A DNA stretch of 64,000 nucleotides from Paragonimus westermani. Lineage: Eukaryota; Platyhelminthes; Trematoda; Plagiorchiida; Troglotrematidae. The first letter of the stretch is position 1. Every line of letters starts with the position of its first letter. The stretch spans positions 1 to 64,000 of the forward strand of contig QNGE01001292.1 in NCBI GenBank assembly GCA_008508345.1. The letters are read 5' to 3'. Positions 10,705 through 22,200 of the stretch are shown here, one piece after another. A model generated the notes under the pieces. It did no database searches, was not told where the DNA came from, and was given only the letters and a program-made list of their open reading frames with translations. The position numbers were made by a program, and so were the translations under genes.

Positions 10705-10893
10705 AACCGGACTCATGATTTGCCTCATGACTGGAATGGCCGGAGTTCAAATCCCGGCCGTGGCAAGCATATGCACTACTGACGCACTCCAGTGAGAGCG
10801 AAACTCGAGTCTAGTGCTTCTTTTCGAAAGAGGCTGGCTGAAAAGTCTATCTGAATGCGCTCGCTGCGATCAAATGTGATTGGTCAACTTGAT
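10705..10893 (+). repeat. Ribozyme-bearing short repeat, copy 3 (5' truncated)
   Basis: Begins inside the tRNA-like head (TTGCCTCATGACTGGAATGG), so the A box is missing. B box GAGTTCAAATCC is present at 10744-10755, then GTGGCAAG, the ribozyme and the tail to GGTCAACTTGATG. Its last 61 bases form the start of the 184-bp duplicated block. Confidence 0.9.
10773..10817 (+). ncRNA. Type-I hammerhead ribozyme, best-preserved copy (copy 3)
   Basis: Stem I GCACUA (10773-10778) pairs perfectly with UAGUGC (10812-10817). Box 1 is CUGACGC (10779-10785); the required last A is C, the only core defect. Stem II lies between 10786 and 10799. Box 2 is GAAA (10800-10803). Stem III is the palindrome ACUCGAGU (10803-10810), too short to fold well alone but suited to pairing between two units, as known for Sm-alpha and retrozyme hammerheads. 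The cleavage C is 10811. Predicted inactive or very slow because of the core change. Confidence 0.8.
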
Positions 10894-11016
10894 GATGCCG
10901 ATAGCAATTGCTTTCACCTTAGAGCTGTTGAAATTACATGAGTTTGTTCTTCTATGGGAATCTGATAACCTTGTTGCTAACTGCTCTGTCAGCTGAAACA
11001 GATTTTGCACAATTGA
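10833..11016 (+). repeat. 184-bp direct repeat, left copy
   Basis: By eye identical base for base to 11018-11201. It joins the ribozyme-repeat tail to flanking unique sequence. Confidence 0.95.
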
Positions 11017-11017
11017 N
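11017..11017. other. Single N, probable assembly join
   Basis: The only ambiguous base seen, placed exactly between two perfect 184-bp copies. This is what results when two contigs with overlapping ends are joined with one N instead of being merged. Confidence 0.85.
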
Positions 11018-11201
11018 GCTGGCTGAAAAGTCTATCTGAATGCGCTCGCTGCGATCAAATGTGATTGGTCAACTTGATGATGCCGATAGCAATTGCTTTC
11101 ACCTTAGAGCTGTTGAAATTACATGAGTTTGTTCTTCTATGGGAATCTGATAACCTTGTTGCTAACTGCTCTGTCAGCTGAAACAGATTTTGCACAATTG
11201 A
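11018..11201 (+). repeat. 184-bp direct repeat, right copy
   Basis: Perfect copy of 10833-11016. All other repeats in the window are diverged, which makes a biological duplication this perfect and with an N at its centre unlikely. Confidence 0.95.
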
Positions 11202-14200
11202 TACGAGCTCTTGGTAACCAAAAAGATGATCGGTCCTAACGAGAGTTTTCGAACATTTATATGCATGGTAACTTTCTTTCATATTACACTTATCTCACTT
11301 CAGTCAATTAGTCCGAGTGCTCAAGTTTTTAATGGTGAAGTTTCTGTTAACGTTTGTACTCCCATATTTGTAGAAAAACCTGTCTGTATAGCCTGATTTA
11401 CATGTTCCAGATATCATTTGTTAAACGTCGACCTGGTTTGCTTTATTGAACAGGACTATAGCTGAATAAACCGTCTAACAGTTTTGTCGACCTGATGTTT
11501 TCCGGGTTCTAGTGTACCAGGTAGATGTGTAAAAACGTTGCGTGATTTAACATTTGTTTCTGTAGTCCAACCTGAGCCTTAAGGTGGATTGAATTTGTTC
11601 TGTATTGTTTGAGCAATGGTTTATCTCTTACAATTTTGTGCAACCTCCATTGTGTTTACAATTTCATAATAAATGCCTAAATACTTAAAGCAAATAACAC
11701 ACTTTTGTCAAGTGTCACGAGTTTTTATCGTTCTTTCCATGTTTGCTGCATAATGGCTATCAAGAGCTAAAGATTTACTGACTCCATTATGCACTTCAGT
11801 GTATTTCCGCGATTGCATCTTTTGAGGGTCAATCCTACCCTGGACTTATCCACCTCTTGAATAAACAAGACAAATTAACTTTTGTTAAAATGCTCTGGCC
11901 ACTCTGTGTAGTCTCCAACATTTTCGACTGTGCCTACTTTCGAGTTGTATAAAGTGTTGTAGGTAATGTTTGCACCAGCTTCCGGTCTGATGTGAGTGCC
12001 ATACTGTTTCTTCTTGAGGAATCTGAATCTAAGAAAAACTCCAAAAGACGAGCCAGTGGGGGCACTAACTGCAAAAATGCCATGTATCTGTTGACTATGT
12101 TTGTTGGACGGAATTGTTCCTTTCATTGAAAGAGCAGGATATCAATTTGCACTGGATGCGATCTTCTGGACATCCATAGCCATTTCCTCTGTCACAGAAT
12201 CTCATAAATAACGAAGTTCATATCTGTATGATAAGTCGCCAAGATAAAATCTGGGTGTTGACATTCCGTAACACACGTGTTTCTCGCGTCGTAGTAGGTT
12301 ATTATGATAGGTATATTGCATCATATATCGTCTGTTCGTTCCATCAGATCTAATAGCGTGTGATCCGGGGTTTAACTTGCAACATATACGGCAAGTGCAG
12401 TTTGTTAGGCGTGACGGAGGGGCAGGTACACACCAGCATGACGGACGATTATTTGCGTTTGCCAACTAGTTATGAGTAGCGCGGACGAGGTCATGGGTCA
12501 CATGCACATGAGACCGCGCTCTTTGCTGCACATTGTGAATAACTGCGTTAACATTCCTTTATTCCTGACCCACTTCCTCTTTTGGGATTAGCGTTTATCA
12601 CACTTTGCGAATATCGTTGTCCTTGATGAGGTGATACAATTGTTTTGTTATTACTAGTTATTACTAGTTGAACATTTGAGTGGGGCACATTCGATTAACC
12701 TAATACTGTTAACAAATTAGCAATCGAATGGATCGAATCCATTACTCACAAGAACTAGCCAGTTTTGTATCGGACGCGTTTGAACCTATTTAACTGTGCC
12801 TGTTATGCACATGAAAAGCAGACATGATAGATTTGTCCACGTAAAAACGATATATTGTTCAAATTAAGTGCAAATGGCTGTTAAGTTAAGCATGAATAAT
12901 GTGGACTTGATGGTAACGAAACGCGTGAAAATGTGTCATGAAGATGCTAATTAAAGACGTTCAGATAAACTCGATTTCGATTCGGTCAGGCTGAAATTAA
13001 CAAATGATGACAATTAAGAATATGATTCACCAAGTTGTTTGTGGGTGTTTCATAGAACAGTATTCTGTGAATGAATGTTTGATGCTTGTGGTTTACTTGT
13101 CACCGTAACATGTAATGAATTAGTCTTGACGAACTTAAACAATTAAGAGAAAATAGACAATTTTAACAGCAAAATCTTTAACTGTCACTACAGATATTTT
13201 TCAGTAAGTTTTGAGCTGTCGTTTTACTTCAGGTGTCATGTAAGCAGTTTTAGTTATTACAGAACAACATGCTCTCACATATGCCGTTCCAGTTTGTCGG
13301 TGTCAACACAGAGCGTCTCGTATTGTTTAAGTAGATTGGAAAGCCTATTTGAATGTGTAAGAGGCGATCACTTTTGAATGGCAGTACCGATAAGTCAGAA
13401 CATTACTGATAAGTCACGCGACTGATGTTTCGCTTCGGAAGAGAACTTAGGCGGAAAAATTTCGGCTCGACTAAATGCGAATAAACGAAAATAAGTACAT
13501 CCTCCTCTGCTATAAGCTTCGTAAACTTGACAAACGAGTGAGTCCTAATCTACACTCAGTCTCCAGCAGCAGCGTCGATGGATTCCAGCTTTCAAATCTG
13601 GAATAATCCAGCGGGAGAAGTTTGTACGCCGAATCGTTTGGCACATTCGTTGTGAAACAGCGGAATTTTCCAAACAGTTGATCCTAGTGATCACTAGTTA
13701 AGTGGTGGATAGCCGTTTCTAATTCGATAGAACTTACTGCACCATGCACACCGTGAGTGCAGCCCACGATCCTTGCCTAATTTTCGGCACTTATATATTT
13801 AACCACAGTAAAGTGGATACGTTATCGGGCCCAAATTTAAAAATTCTCGGACTTCGACATTGTTACTAGGTTTTCTGACGGAACACATACCATTTAATGG
13901 CTTGTTATTCCTGTCATACGTTCGAATCCAGCCCAAAACCAATCCCATCATATTTAGGCTCCATCCAGAATTTAAAAATATACTTAAGTACTCTTTGATT
14001 GTATTAATCGTTGTACTTAAGAGGGATTGAGTTAAATCTACCGTCTTGTCGGTTTAAACCACGTGTGAACTGGATAACACCAGATTAACTAAGCCTGTAA
14101 ATTTTCGACAAACTTCCTTCTGTTTTATGAATTTCTTCAGGTTTCTCAAACTTCCCGTATACTTCATAGGGAAGCAAATTTTTGGACGAATGCTTTCGGC

Positions 14201-16930
14201 AATTCTCACTATTCTCCTACAATTACATGAAGTATGGTTGGTTTGTATGTGGATCAATCAAAAAATTACGTGGATTAATAAATGTCTCACAGAGTGGACA
14301 TATTACAGTCCAATGAACGGACGTAGTGGTGTTGTTCTGTGTGACAAAGTAACATGTGGGTCACCAGCAGTTGGTAACGTCAGTTGGTTCATGCTGGATC
14401 GGGCTTCGAGTGACTTTTGGTTTGGATGACCACGGAGGTCAGACGGTCTGCGTGAAGTGCATCTGTGCACACCATCGTGGATCGTGAAGTCTGATGGCAG
14501 TGGCCTCAGCTTTTACGAACAGTCGCTAGTTTGCCATAGGTTCCACTGTGTGAGATATTTGCTGATGCATGAGACTTGTTTTATCGACCCATATATGAAC
14601 CGTGTGCATTTCTTTCGAAACACGCGAAATGCTAGTTGAAAACGTATATTTCTGCTGAGTACTGGCGTAAAAATTAAAACTTTTTTGGCCAACAAATGCA
14701 GCCGAATAAGACTACTTGATACTTTTATCACAGCACGTAGTAGACACCAATTTTTGGGTTCAAATAGCAAATCCGAGACTCAATTTTACTTAGAAATTTA
14801 TGGTTTATCTCCAAAGATAGTATGCCTTCTCCGTATAGGTTTTTTTCCGATCATGCAATCACCTCCCAAACCACGGGGAACGTATCTATCTTTCCATAAA
14901 ATATATGGTGTACGTTAAAATGCTGATCAGTTGATTGCTTATTTAGATTCCATTTACTCTTGTTCCAGTGCCAAATGTTTCGCCAAACATGTAGTTTAAT
15001 GGTCGTAATTTCTCACTGCAACAGGTGAGATACACAGAAATGGCTAATGGGGAGACCACTTTTAGGATACAACTGCTTTTTAATTAAGACTTATAGCGAC
15101 GAAATGACCTCATCACCATCGCTGTGTCATCAAAGCTGCAGAAGGGAAATTGATAGAAACGTGAAGTATGTCAGTCGAAGCTGATTTTTGAAAGCTTTAT
15201 TCGATTAAGCATTGCTTACATTGAGATATTTTAACCAATGAACCAAGGCCCATTTTATTCAGATGGAATGCTAGTGGGCGTATGGACAAAAGCTGAGTGA
15301 AGTGCAGGGTCTTGAAAGAAAACATGACATACCCCACACATTCAAAATTATCCTGCGGCGGTATGTATATTTTGATCGTTGACCTGATGCCACAGAACGA
15401 TATGTCGTGCAATTATTTGCGACCGACGATATTGTTTCAAATTCCTGAATGCAATCCGAAACCATGCACCTTTGCTCGTTTATCAGTTGACCTCATTATG
15501 CATCCCGCAGCAGAGTGACATTAGAAGCTAGATAAATATATATTTAAGACTTGAACTATGTGTCCTGGCTAGTAGCAAGGGATTTGGCTTATATAGGTTG
15601 AACATTACTCACAATCGGTTGCAGCTGTTGCATTCCAATAAACTTTGCACACAGCCCTTTTCGAAGAGCATTAGAATCAAGTTTCGCTGTTACCAGTACT
15701 CTCCAATAACGTGTATACGTGCGCGACTCGGACGGGAAATCTGGCGGCGTTTTCAAGAAGCAATCGAATTGACCACTTCGGCTATTGATCCCACATTGAT
15801 CACACATCGGACACTGGTGAATGATGAAAAGCTACATTTGTTTGCAAGTAACGTTAAAACTACTTGATTGCCTCCAGGGGAAACACAGTAACTTCCTCAT
15901 TCTGTGGCTCTGGACGATGCTTAGAGCCGAGGCTGAGGCTGTTAAAAACATTCAGTATTTAGTTTTTTATTCGACTATATGAGAGTTTAAAATCACGTTA
16001 GTTTTTACTAGCTGTTATGCCAGTATGGTCTAAACGTAGAAGGGGTGAGGTCAATTTTTAAAAATGAATAAACGCTTTAGAGAGATCTGCCAATGGATGT
16101 AATTTTGTGTTGCATTCGACATGTAGAGTTACAACTTACATTGTTGGGAGTTGATGGATAAATGGCCATCAAAGATAGGAAGCTAAAATAGAGTTACTTA
16201 TTTGTTAGCGACCAAGTATCTGTCATCTATTTTCGGAAAGTCATAACGGACTGAACTGGTGGTCGTAAAAGCGTCCGGAAATTAAGCAAGACGACCAGTT
16301 GGGCAGCTGATCAGATGGCCGTGTGTGTAGTGTCCTTCCTGGGTCTATTCCACCCAGTTTTCGATGTGCAATCCGTTCAGCTTAATCGTGGTTGGTTGTC
16401 CGAGTGCCTCGTTTCGAAGCCAGGGTATGATTACTGTAAATAATTAACTTCTTTCAATGTTAAATTTAAGTCCTCCGTCTGTCTTCTTACTGTTAAAATG
16501 TGGAGTATCATAATGCGATACTGGGAAACTTTCTCTACTCATGCGCATGAATCCAGCGATTTCTTTTGCAACACGAGTCAACGATAGACTTCCATGGCCG
16601 TGGAACAAATGCACGAAAACATTTTGTGTTTGTGTAGCAGTGGCATGTTAGCGGCCACCCCACTTATTTTCAACTTGTCCCGGCCAACCTTATTACTTAA
16701 TTGTACCAATTCACTTCTCTGTTCGAGGCGACTTTTCGAGATGTGAAAAGTCATGACCTTCGTTTGTGTTCACGTGTAGTGGATCAGTTTACAGCACACA
16801 GCGAAGAAACAGTTTGATTTGTGCATACAAATAAAAAATCTAGGCAAAATGAAATGTGGTTATGTAGCGCCAGTGAACTGGGCTGTAAACGTTTTCGGAA
16901 AATCGGTACTCCTATGTAACAGATCGATCC
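11202..16930. other. No gene recognised
   Basis: Nearly 6 kb without a supportable gene. A fragment of the ribozyme-repeat tail seems to lie at 13335-13382 (GATTGGAAAGCCTATTTGAA, then GGCGATCAC). The 72-89 codon frames overlapping on both strands at 15589-15867 have a slightly protein-like look but no domain I can name. Confidence 0.45.
13335..13382 (+). repeat. Tail fragment of the ribozyme-bearing repeat
   Basis: Short similarity to the element tail (GGCTGAAAAGTCTATCTGAATG in other copies, split here by substitutions). Weak. Confidence 0.35.
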
Positions 16931-16939
16931 GGGCTATCG

Positions 16940-17300
16940 ATACAGGGCCACGGAAGGTTGAGTGCTCTGACCAGACGTTTTTATGATCATAACGGGGGCG
17001 AATGTAAGCGGATTGCGATGGCTTCTGCAATGGCTAGTAGACGACCTTTGATTCACTTTGATTGCGCTCCACAGACTCGATAGATAGGCTTGAACGAATC
17101 GGCCGGGTTGATCAGATGAGTCGATTCCACCAAATGAGTAGCGATAGCTGATGAGCAAACCTTTATCGATCCTCGAGCTAGCTACGCCGGATGATCCTCC
17201 CGCATGCGTTCAGACAGTCGCCTTGTTGTGCGGCCTATGTAGCTTGTTCCACAGTAACAAACGAAACGGTGAGCACAAAAAGAGACAGCATGTACAGGCA
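16940..17300 (-). pseudogene. Penelope-like element A: GIY-YIG endonuclease domain
   Basis: In one minus frame the translation reads CYCGTSYIGRTTRRLSERMR, then EDHPA, a stop where Trp is expected, and ATHLVESTHLINPADSFKPI, RLLAIAEAIAIRLH and ALNLPWP. YIG, the following R-T-T-R-R-L and the H-X-X-E-like spacing are those of the GIY-YIG endonuclease at the C-terminus of Penelope-like reverse transcriptases, which nicks the target DNA. At least three stops interrupt it. It lies directly downstream of the reverse transcriptase remnant in the same orientation but in another frame, the normal domain order for this class. Confidence 0.85.
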
Positions 17301-17435
17301 ATATATCTTTCGAAACAGTTCATTCCCTTCAGAAGTTTAAGCAAGACCGTTAGAACACAAAAACTGGCAGATGCAAGCGCTTCGTATTGACTCGTCAGTA
17401 GCAAATTTACAATAACATGAAACAGGTTTTTCATA

Positions 17436-18420
17436 TCAAGCATTTAGGGGAGCAGGGTGGATAGTCAGCTGGGGACGCAAAACTGGTGTGGATGTAAACG
17501 GAATACGTAATTGAGCTGCGAAATAGGTTTTGTTAAGCGCTACGTTAAGTTTCCGGGTTATATTTTCAGCATTACTATCGCCTTTGAAGGGCAAAGTAAT
17601 ATAGACAGGGTTTTTGTCTTCAATTTGCGGCATGCCTACCTCTGTGCTAACTATCATGTGTTTACAAATAAACTGTTCTGGGTAGCCATTTTGAAAGAGT
17701 GGGTTACACATAAACTGTTTTTCTTCCTCTGTGGTGTCATCTGAGCAAATTCTCACGACCCTATCTAACAAACACCGAACTAGGTTTTTCTTTTGTCTCA
17801 AAGGTAGGAGGCTATTAAAATTTGTATACTGTCCTATCCAGGTTGCTTTACGATATACCTTACGTTGTATTGTATCGTCCTCACGACGTGACATGAACAC
17901 ATCTAAGAACACCATCCCTGCTGGTGAATCGGATATTCTTATGGGCACAGTTGAATTGCATCAGTGTTTTATTGAGACATTCAGATTTGTTTGTGATGTA
18001 GATGATCTCATTTACATAACGTTTATAAAGAGCCAATGACTTAATATGGTCTGCTAGTGCACTCCTTTCAAGCTTTGCCATGAAAGTATCGGCTAGTAAG
18101 GGACCTAACGGTGACCCCATTGCTACTCCGTCCTTTTGGTAATATAGCTTGCTCGAAAACCTGAACTGAACGTTGTAGGTGCAACGATACAAAAGCTGCT
18201 TTAGTTCGTCTACTGATATCCCCACGTTTGTGCCATTGCTCTCTATATACCAACCGAGAAACTTGATTGTCTCACTTAATGGGACACTTGTGTAGAGAGA
18301 CGTGACGTCAAGCGAGAACAAACGCATTCCTTTTGGAACCTAATGGATTGTTTGTGCACACAGTTTCTGAGGTTAATTGGGAAATCGGATAACTACGTAG
18401 TAACTCATGAGGAGATATTT
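17436..18420 (-). pseudogene. Penelope-like element A: reverse transcriptase
   Basis: Two overlapping minus frames. The first (18327-17881) holds MRLFSLDVTSLYTSVPLSET, QLLYRCTYNVQFRFSSKLYY, GVAMGSPLGPLLADTFMA and the position of the YVDD box, which here reads RYVNEIIYI: both catalytic acids are changed. Near 17920-17945 the frame shifts to the second (17948-17436), which continues with GMVFLDVFMSRREDDTIQRK, YRKATWIGQYTNFNSLLPLR and QKKNLVRCLLDRV, typical Penelope thumb sequence. Upstream, KNKFTVKYLLMSYY and VPKG can be read to about 18420. No initiator region, intron or terminal repeat is visible. The element is 5'-truncated and catalytically dead. Confidence 0.9.
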
Positions 18421-18860
18421 CACAGTAAACTTATTTTTCGCTAACCTATCAACTTTCTGCTTCCGCACCTCTTGTTATATAGTTGCTGATACAACCTGGT
18501 GTGCTATAAATCGGTTCCGGGAATTTTGAGTGTCGTCTGTTTTACTACAATTGAGTTTTCAACTTGTAAAGTGATGTACATCATAAAAGAACTTATTTAT
18601 TCTCTTATTTGAATGAATTTCGTTCGCTTTGTTATTCGGAACTATCAAGTTATTATATAACGTTCCGTACTTATGAACAGTGCATCGGTATGTTTTTAAC
18701 TGATCAGTGAGTCTCACGTGCTCAACACGACAGCTATGGAACCTCTTTCACTGCAAATGATAGTAGCTAGTGTGACCCGATTTCAGTCGACCGGGTCCCA
18801 ACAGTAAGTATACCGAAAAACAATGACGACCACATCATCGATGCAATCCATGGAAACAGT
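18421..18860. other. No gene recognised
   Basis: Between the Penelope remnant (minus) and a gypsy integrase (plus). Nothing identifiable. Confidence 0.4.
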
Positions 18861-18864
18861 GCAC

Positions 18865-19290
18865 ACTGCGTATTCATGGGGCCCAGGCCTTTTGGGTTCA
18901 CTACCAGCGTATTCAGATGGAAATCGCCACATAGTTGTAATGATTGGCCATTTCATGTGATGATTGGAGGCCACTTCCATAGCAGATCAAACGAGCGGAA
19001 CGGCTGCACACGCCATCATGAACAACGACCTGGCTTGCTTCGGAGTACCGAACAATCATCACGGACCAGGATCCGGCGGCAACTTCACGTGTTTAAGAAC
19101 TGGAGTATTCAGCTTCTCAGAACATCACCATACCATCCACAAACGAATGGGTCGGCGGAACGGTTCAGTCATACAACACAGGAATGGCTGTACAGTAGGG
19201 GCAATAACTGAGAAAAATTGCCGGACGTCTTTTTAGGATATCACACGACGAAGCATTCAACTCAGAGTTCACAACTTAAACTTGCATAAG
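18865..19290 (+). pseudogene. Ty3/gypsy integrase core, element 2
   Basis: Read across three frames: GPGLLGSLPAYSDGNRHIVV then MIGHF (the IDHF...W catalytic segment with Asp lost); EATSIADQTSGTAAHAIMNN and LACFGVPNNHHGPGSGGNFT (normally F-G-V-P..I.SDQG..F, so the second Asp is lost too); WSIQLLRTSPYHPQTNGSAE followed by RF (YHPQTNG..ER, catalytic Glu kept); then FLGYHTTKHSTQ. The family catalyses insertion of LTR-element DNA. Frameshifts near 18960 and 19090 and in-frame stops show it is dead. Traces of the integrase C-terminus may continue to about 19700, but I could not fix them. No LTR, gag or reverse transcriptase belongs to it here. Confidence 0.8.
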
Positions 19291-22200
19291 GTAAGAAGTC
19301 AAAGATTCTTTTGGATATCTGTTTCCATGGACAGAGAGGGAGGAGTATCATCACAAGAACAACGTCCACTAGAACACCGTGAGCTTGAACGGACAACAGA
19401 AACAGCGCCGAAATAGATAGAGATGTGGTGTTGGGCACAACGCATAAATGGTGTCCGTTCAAGATAGTAAGCGAAGTAGAGGATGGAGACTATGGTCGAC
19501 CATAAACATCCGGCCCCGGCGCTGATAAATTTAAAAGACTGTAGGACGTAACACTTGCCATCACGAACTACAAGAATGTGACCTTTTAAACCACCCGAGG
19601 TCCTTGTGGGTAATGGATCAATGGCGTATATTTGATACGTAGGCACAACTTCGACAAGTTGCTTAATTAAGGGAAGCCTGCGGCAGATGGCTAACGCGGA
19701 AGCGCCAGCGTTTCAGCACTCGGTGGAATATACCGACACGATAGTGAGACATGGCCAAAGCTCACACCGGGTAGATTACGGACAACACGGGAGACCAGAC
19801 CAATCTTCAGCAATGAAATCGAATCAACGGGCGAGAAATGGCAAGCAAAAGATTTTGATAGAAAAAGTCAGTTATACATACGAAACCAGGCAGAAGTGTG
19901 TAAGTCGTGCGAGTAGGAACCGTCGCTGGGTTGTGGACTCGAATTCCGGGTTCATGAATACGGGTGTACGCATGGCATAAGAACGTGGGTGTTGGATAAT
20001 AAAGATTGTGCATCGTTGAAAGACCGTTTGCTACACTGGAATCTATCCTTATCAAATTCATTTCAGAAGCTAGCTGCACAATAAAAACCACAATTAGTTC
20101 ACTTTCGCTGTTACGAATTGAACGATGCGGATACATCTGCTCAGAAAATGTTGAGAAAATTGATTGTTTTATAACTCATCATCATGTGGCTTGAGGCAAT
20201 ACTTCACCCTAGTCCAATTCTCCTAATCGTTACCAATGCTAATATTGAAATATAACATGACAATTGTTTTTTCAATTTTTACTTTCATCACCAGTATGTT
20301 AAAAATTATTGCAAAAAATTATAGGGAGTATCGATCGCTTAATATTACAATGGAAGTAAATTTACATCTGCTTGAAGAATCATCAGTCTCTGATAGGGTA
20401 AGTACCGTGAGTGTCCTAATCATCACATAACGCTGATATGACGCGTTACACTGGAACCCTAAAGTGAGCTTGCCATGGCACAAGTAAGACGTACTGTTTG
20501 TGGCCCTTTACCGAAAATACTTTAGTGTGTTGCAGAGAGAGGGGCGAGATACGGTTACAGCTATTCAGTTGGCACAAAACAGAATTATTATTGCAAAAGA
20601 AAGGAAATCGTTTGTTAGAAGTCTTGATAAAAATTGTGGAACAATGAAACTTTTTCATTTGGGAGCATGATTTTGCCAATTCAGCATCACACCTCACGAT
20701 GAGTGGCCACTCACACGTACTCAAGTGAAATAGAATAGACACGTGGAACTACTACTAAAGTGATTGGCTTGTGGTAGAATTTAGTATTTTTGGTGACTGA
20801 ACTGACGATAACCGGTCAACAATATTTTGAAGCACCCTAAAAATAACTGGTTCTAATGAACCAATAACTTTAAATAGGAGCCAAAGTAGGTTGAACTGTC
20901 TTGATGTGTTTGGGTACTTCTTCCTCTGATTATCCGCCAGAACAAGGATGCATGCGAGTGGCACTTTTCAAGAAGGCTGCACTGCAAGTGGGCATGGTTC
21001 TTTCGTCAAACAGGTGAGAACTATCAGTTTGCAGTCAGGGTCTCAGCCTAACAGAATTTTTAAAGCCTTCTGTCTCAACAACTATACGTCCAAATGTCGG
21101 ATTAAAGGAAATTAATTATGAAGGTCTCGTAGTTTATGCAACACTTGTTAGAAACATAATGAAGCGATCTCTTACAATGGTGAAACAGAATTAATCGTCT
21201 ATGCCTTATCAATTATCCCTAGCTTGCAACATGCGCAAGTTATCTCTTGAGTTTGTCCCGCTCTTCTTGGCGTAGCCATGGGTACAGTGAACGGAATAAG
21301 TGCGTGATGAAATACATTGAAATAATTCGGTGATTTGCAGCTTGGAAGTAATAGTCTGCAAAAACTCATTGATCTAAATTATATACTGTCGAAATTAGTC
21401 AAACCGTTGGCTGTCCCCGTAATTTCGTCACAGGTATAGCTGATAACTATCTAATGGATAAGCCCTCGGAAGTGTCGTATGACTGTACAAACTGTAATCA
21501 GCTGCCAATTGATTACGTCTACCTTCTCACAGTGATGAATCTTGACGGATACGTGTTAGGGCTACTAATAAACCAAATGAACTACACATACGAAGTGCTA
21601 AGTTTTCATCTGAGTGACAGCCAGACAAAAAATCGAAATGATCTTGTTGTTGTTAGAATCAGTGATGACCTGAGGATGTTTACGTGATTATGAAACAACG
21701 GAAAATATTACAAACTGTTCTATTCGTCAACAAGATAGGCGTCCATCTTTGGTCTTGCACAGCCGCAAGATGGACACACGGAATAGCCCTAACCGAATCA
21801 CTATAATCTGGCACTAAACCTGTTGCCATAGTACCACTCAAAATGTAAGCTTAATTTTCATTTATACCATTATGTTGTTGTCGTTAACCCCAATAATTAC
21901 CGTTATAAGCAGAAAATTATATGGACCAACTATGTCGGGGGAATCTCGATTTCCATGGCAACCATTTGGAGGATTCGAAGTCACTAGTGGGGTGAGACAG
22001 TTAACTGTAGTTTTTTTCTGGACTAACTACATGTTACACATACGAACATGTTACGCACATGGCACATGAAGTCCGTATTAGAAAGACTATGCCGCTTTCA
22101 ATGGAATCAATGTGAATGATTAAAATGCCCAGTTAAATCGTACTACAATGGATGACTGTGTAGAACAATATGGGATCCACACTTTAAGTTGCCTAAATAA

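Noticed and set aside
12647..12670. TTATTACTAG tandem pair
   Set aside because: Two units only, expected by chance in AT-rich DNA.
16800..16945. Hammerhead core at the 3' end of Penelope-like element A
   Set aside because: The minus strand has a GAAAACG segment near 16890 but no CUGANGA box or stem II ahead of it.
17149..17155. CTGATGA as hammerhead box 1
   Set aside because: No GAAA follows at stem II distance; it lies in the coding part of a Penelope-like element.
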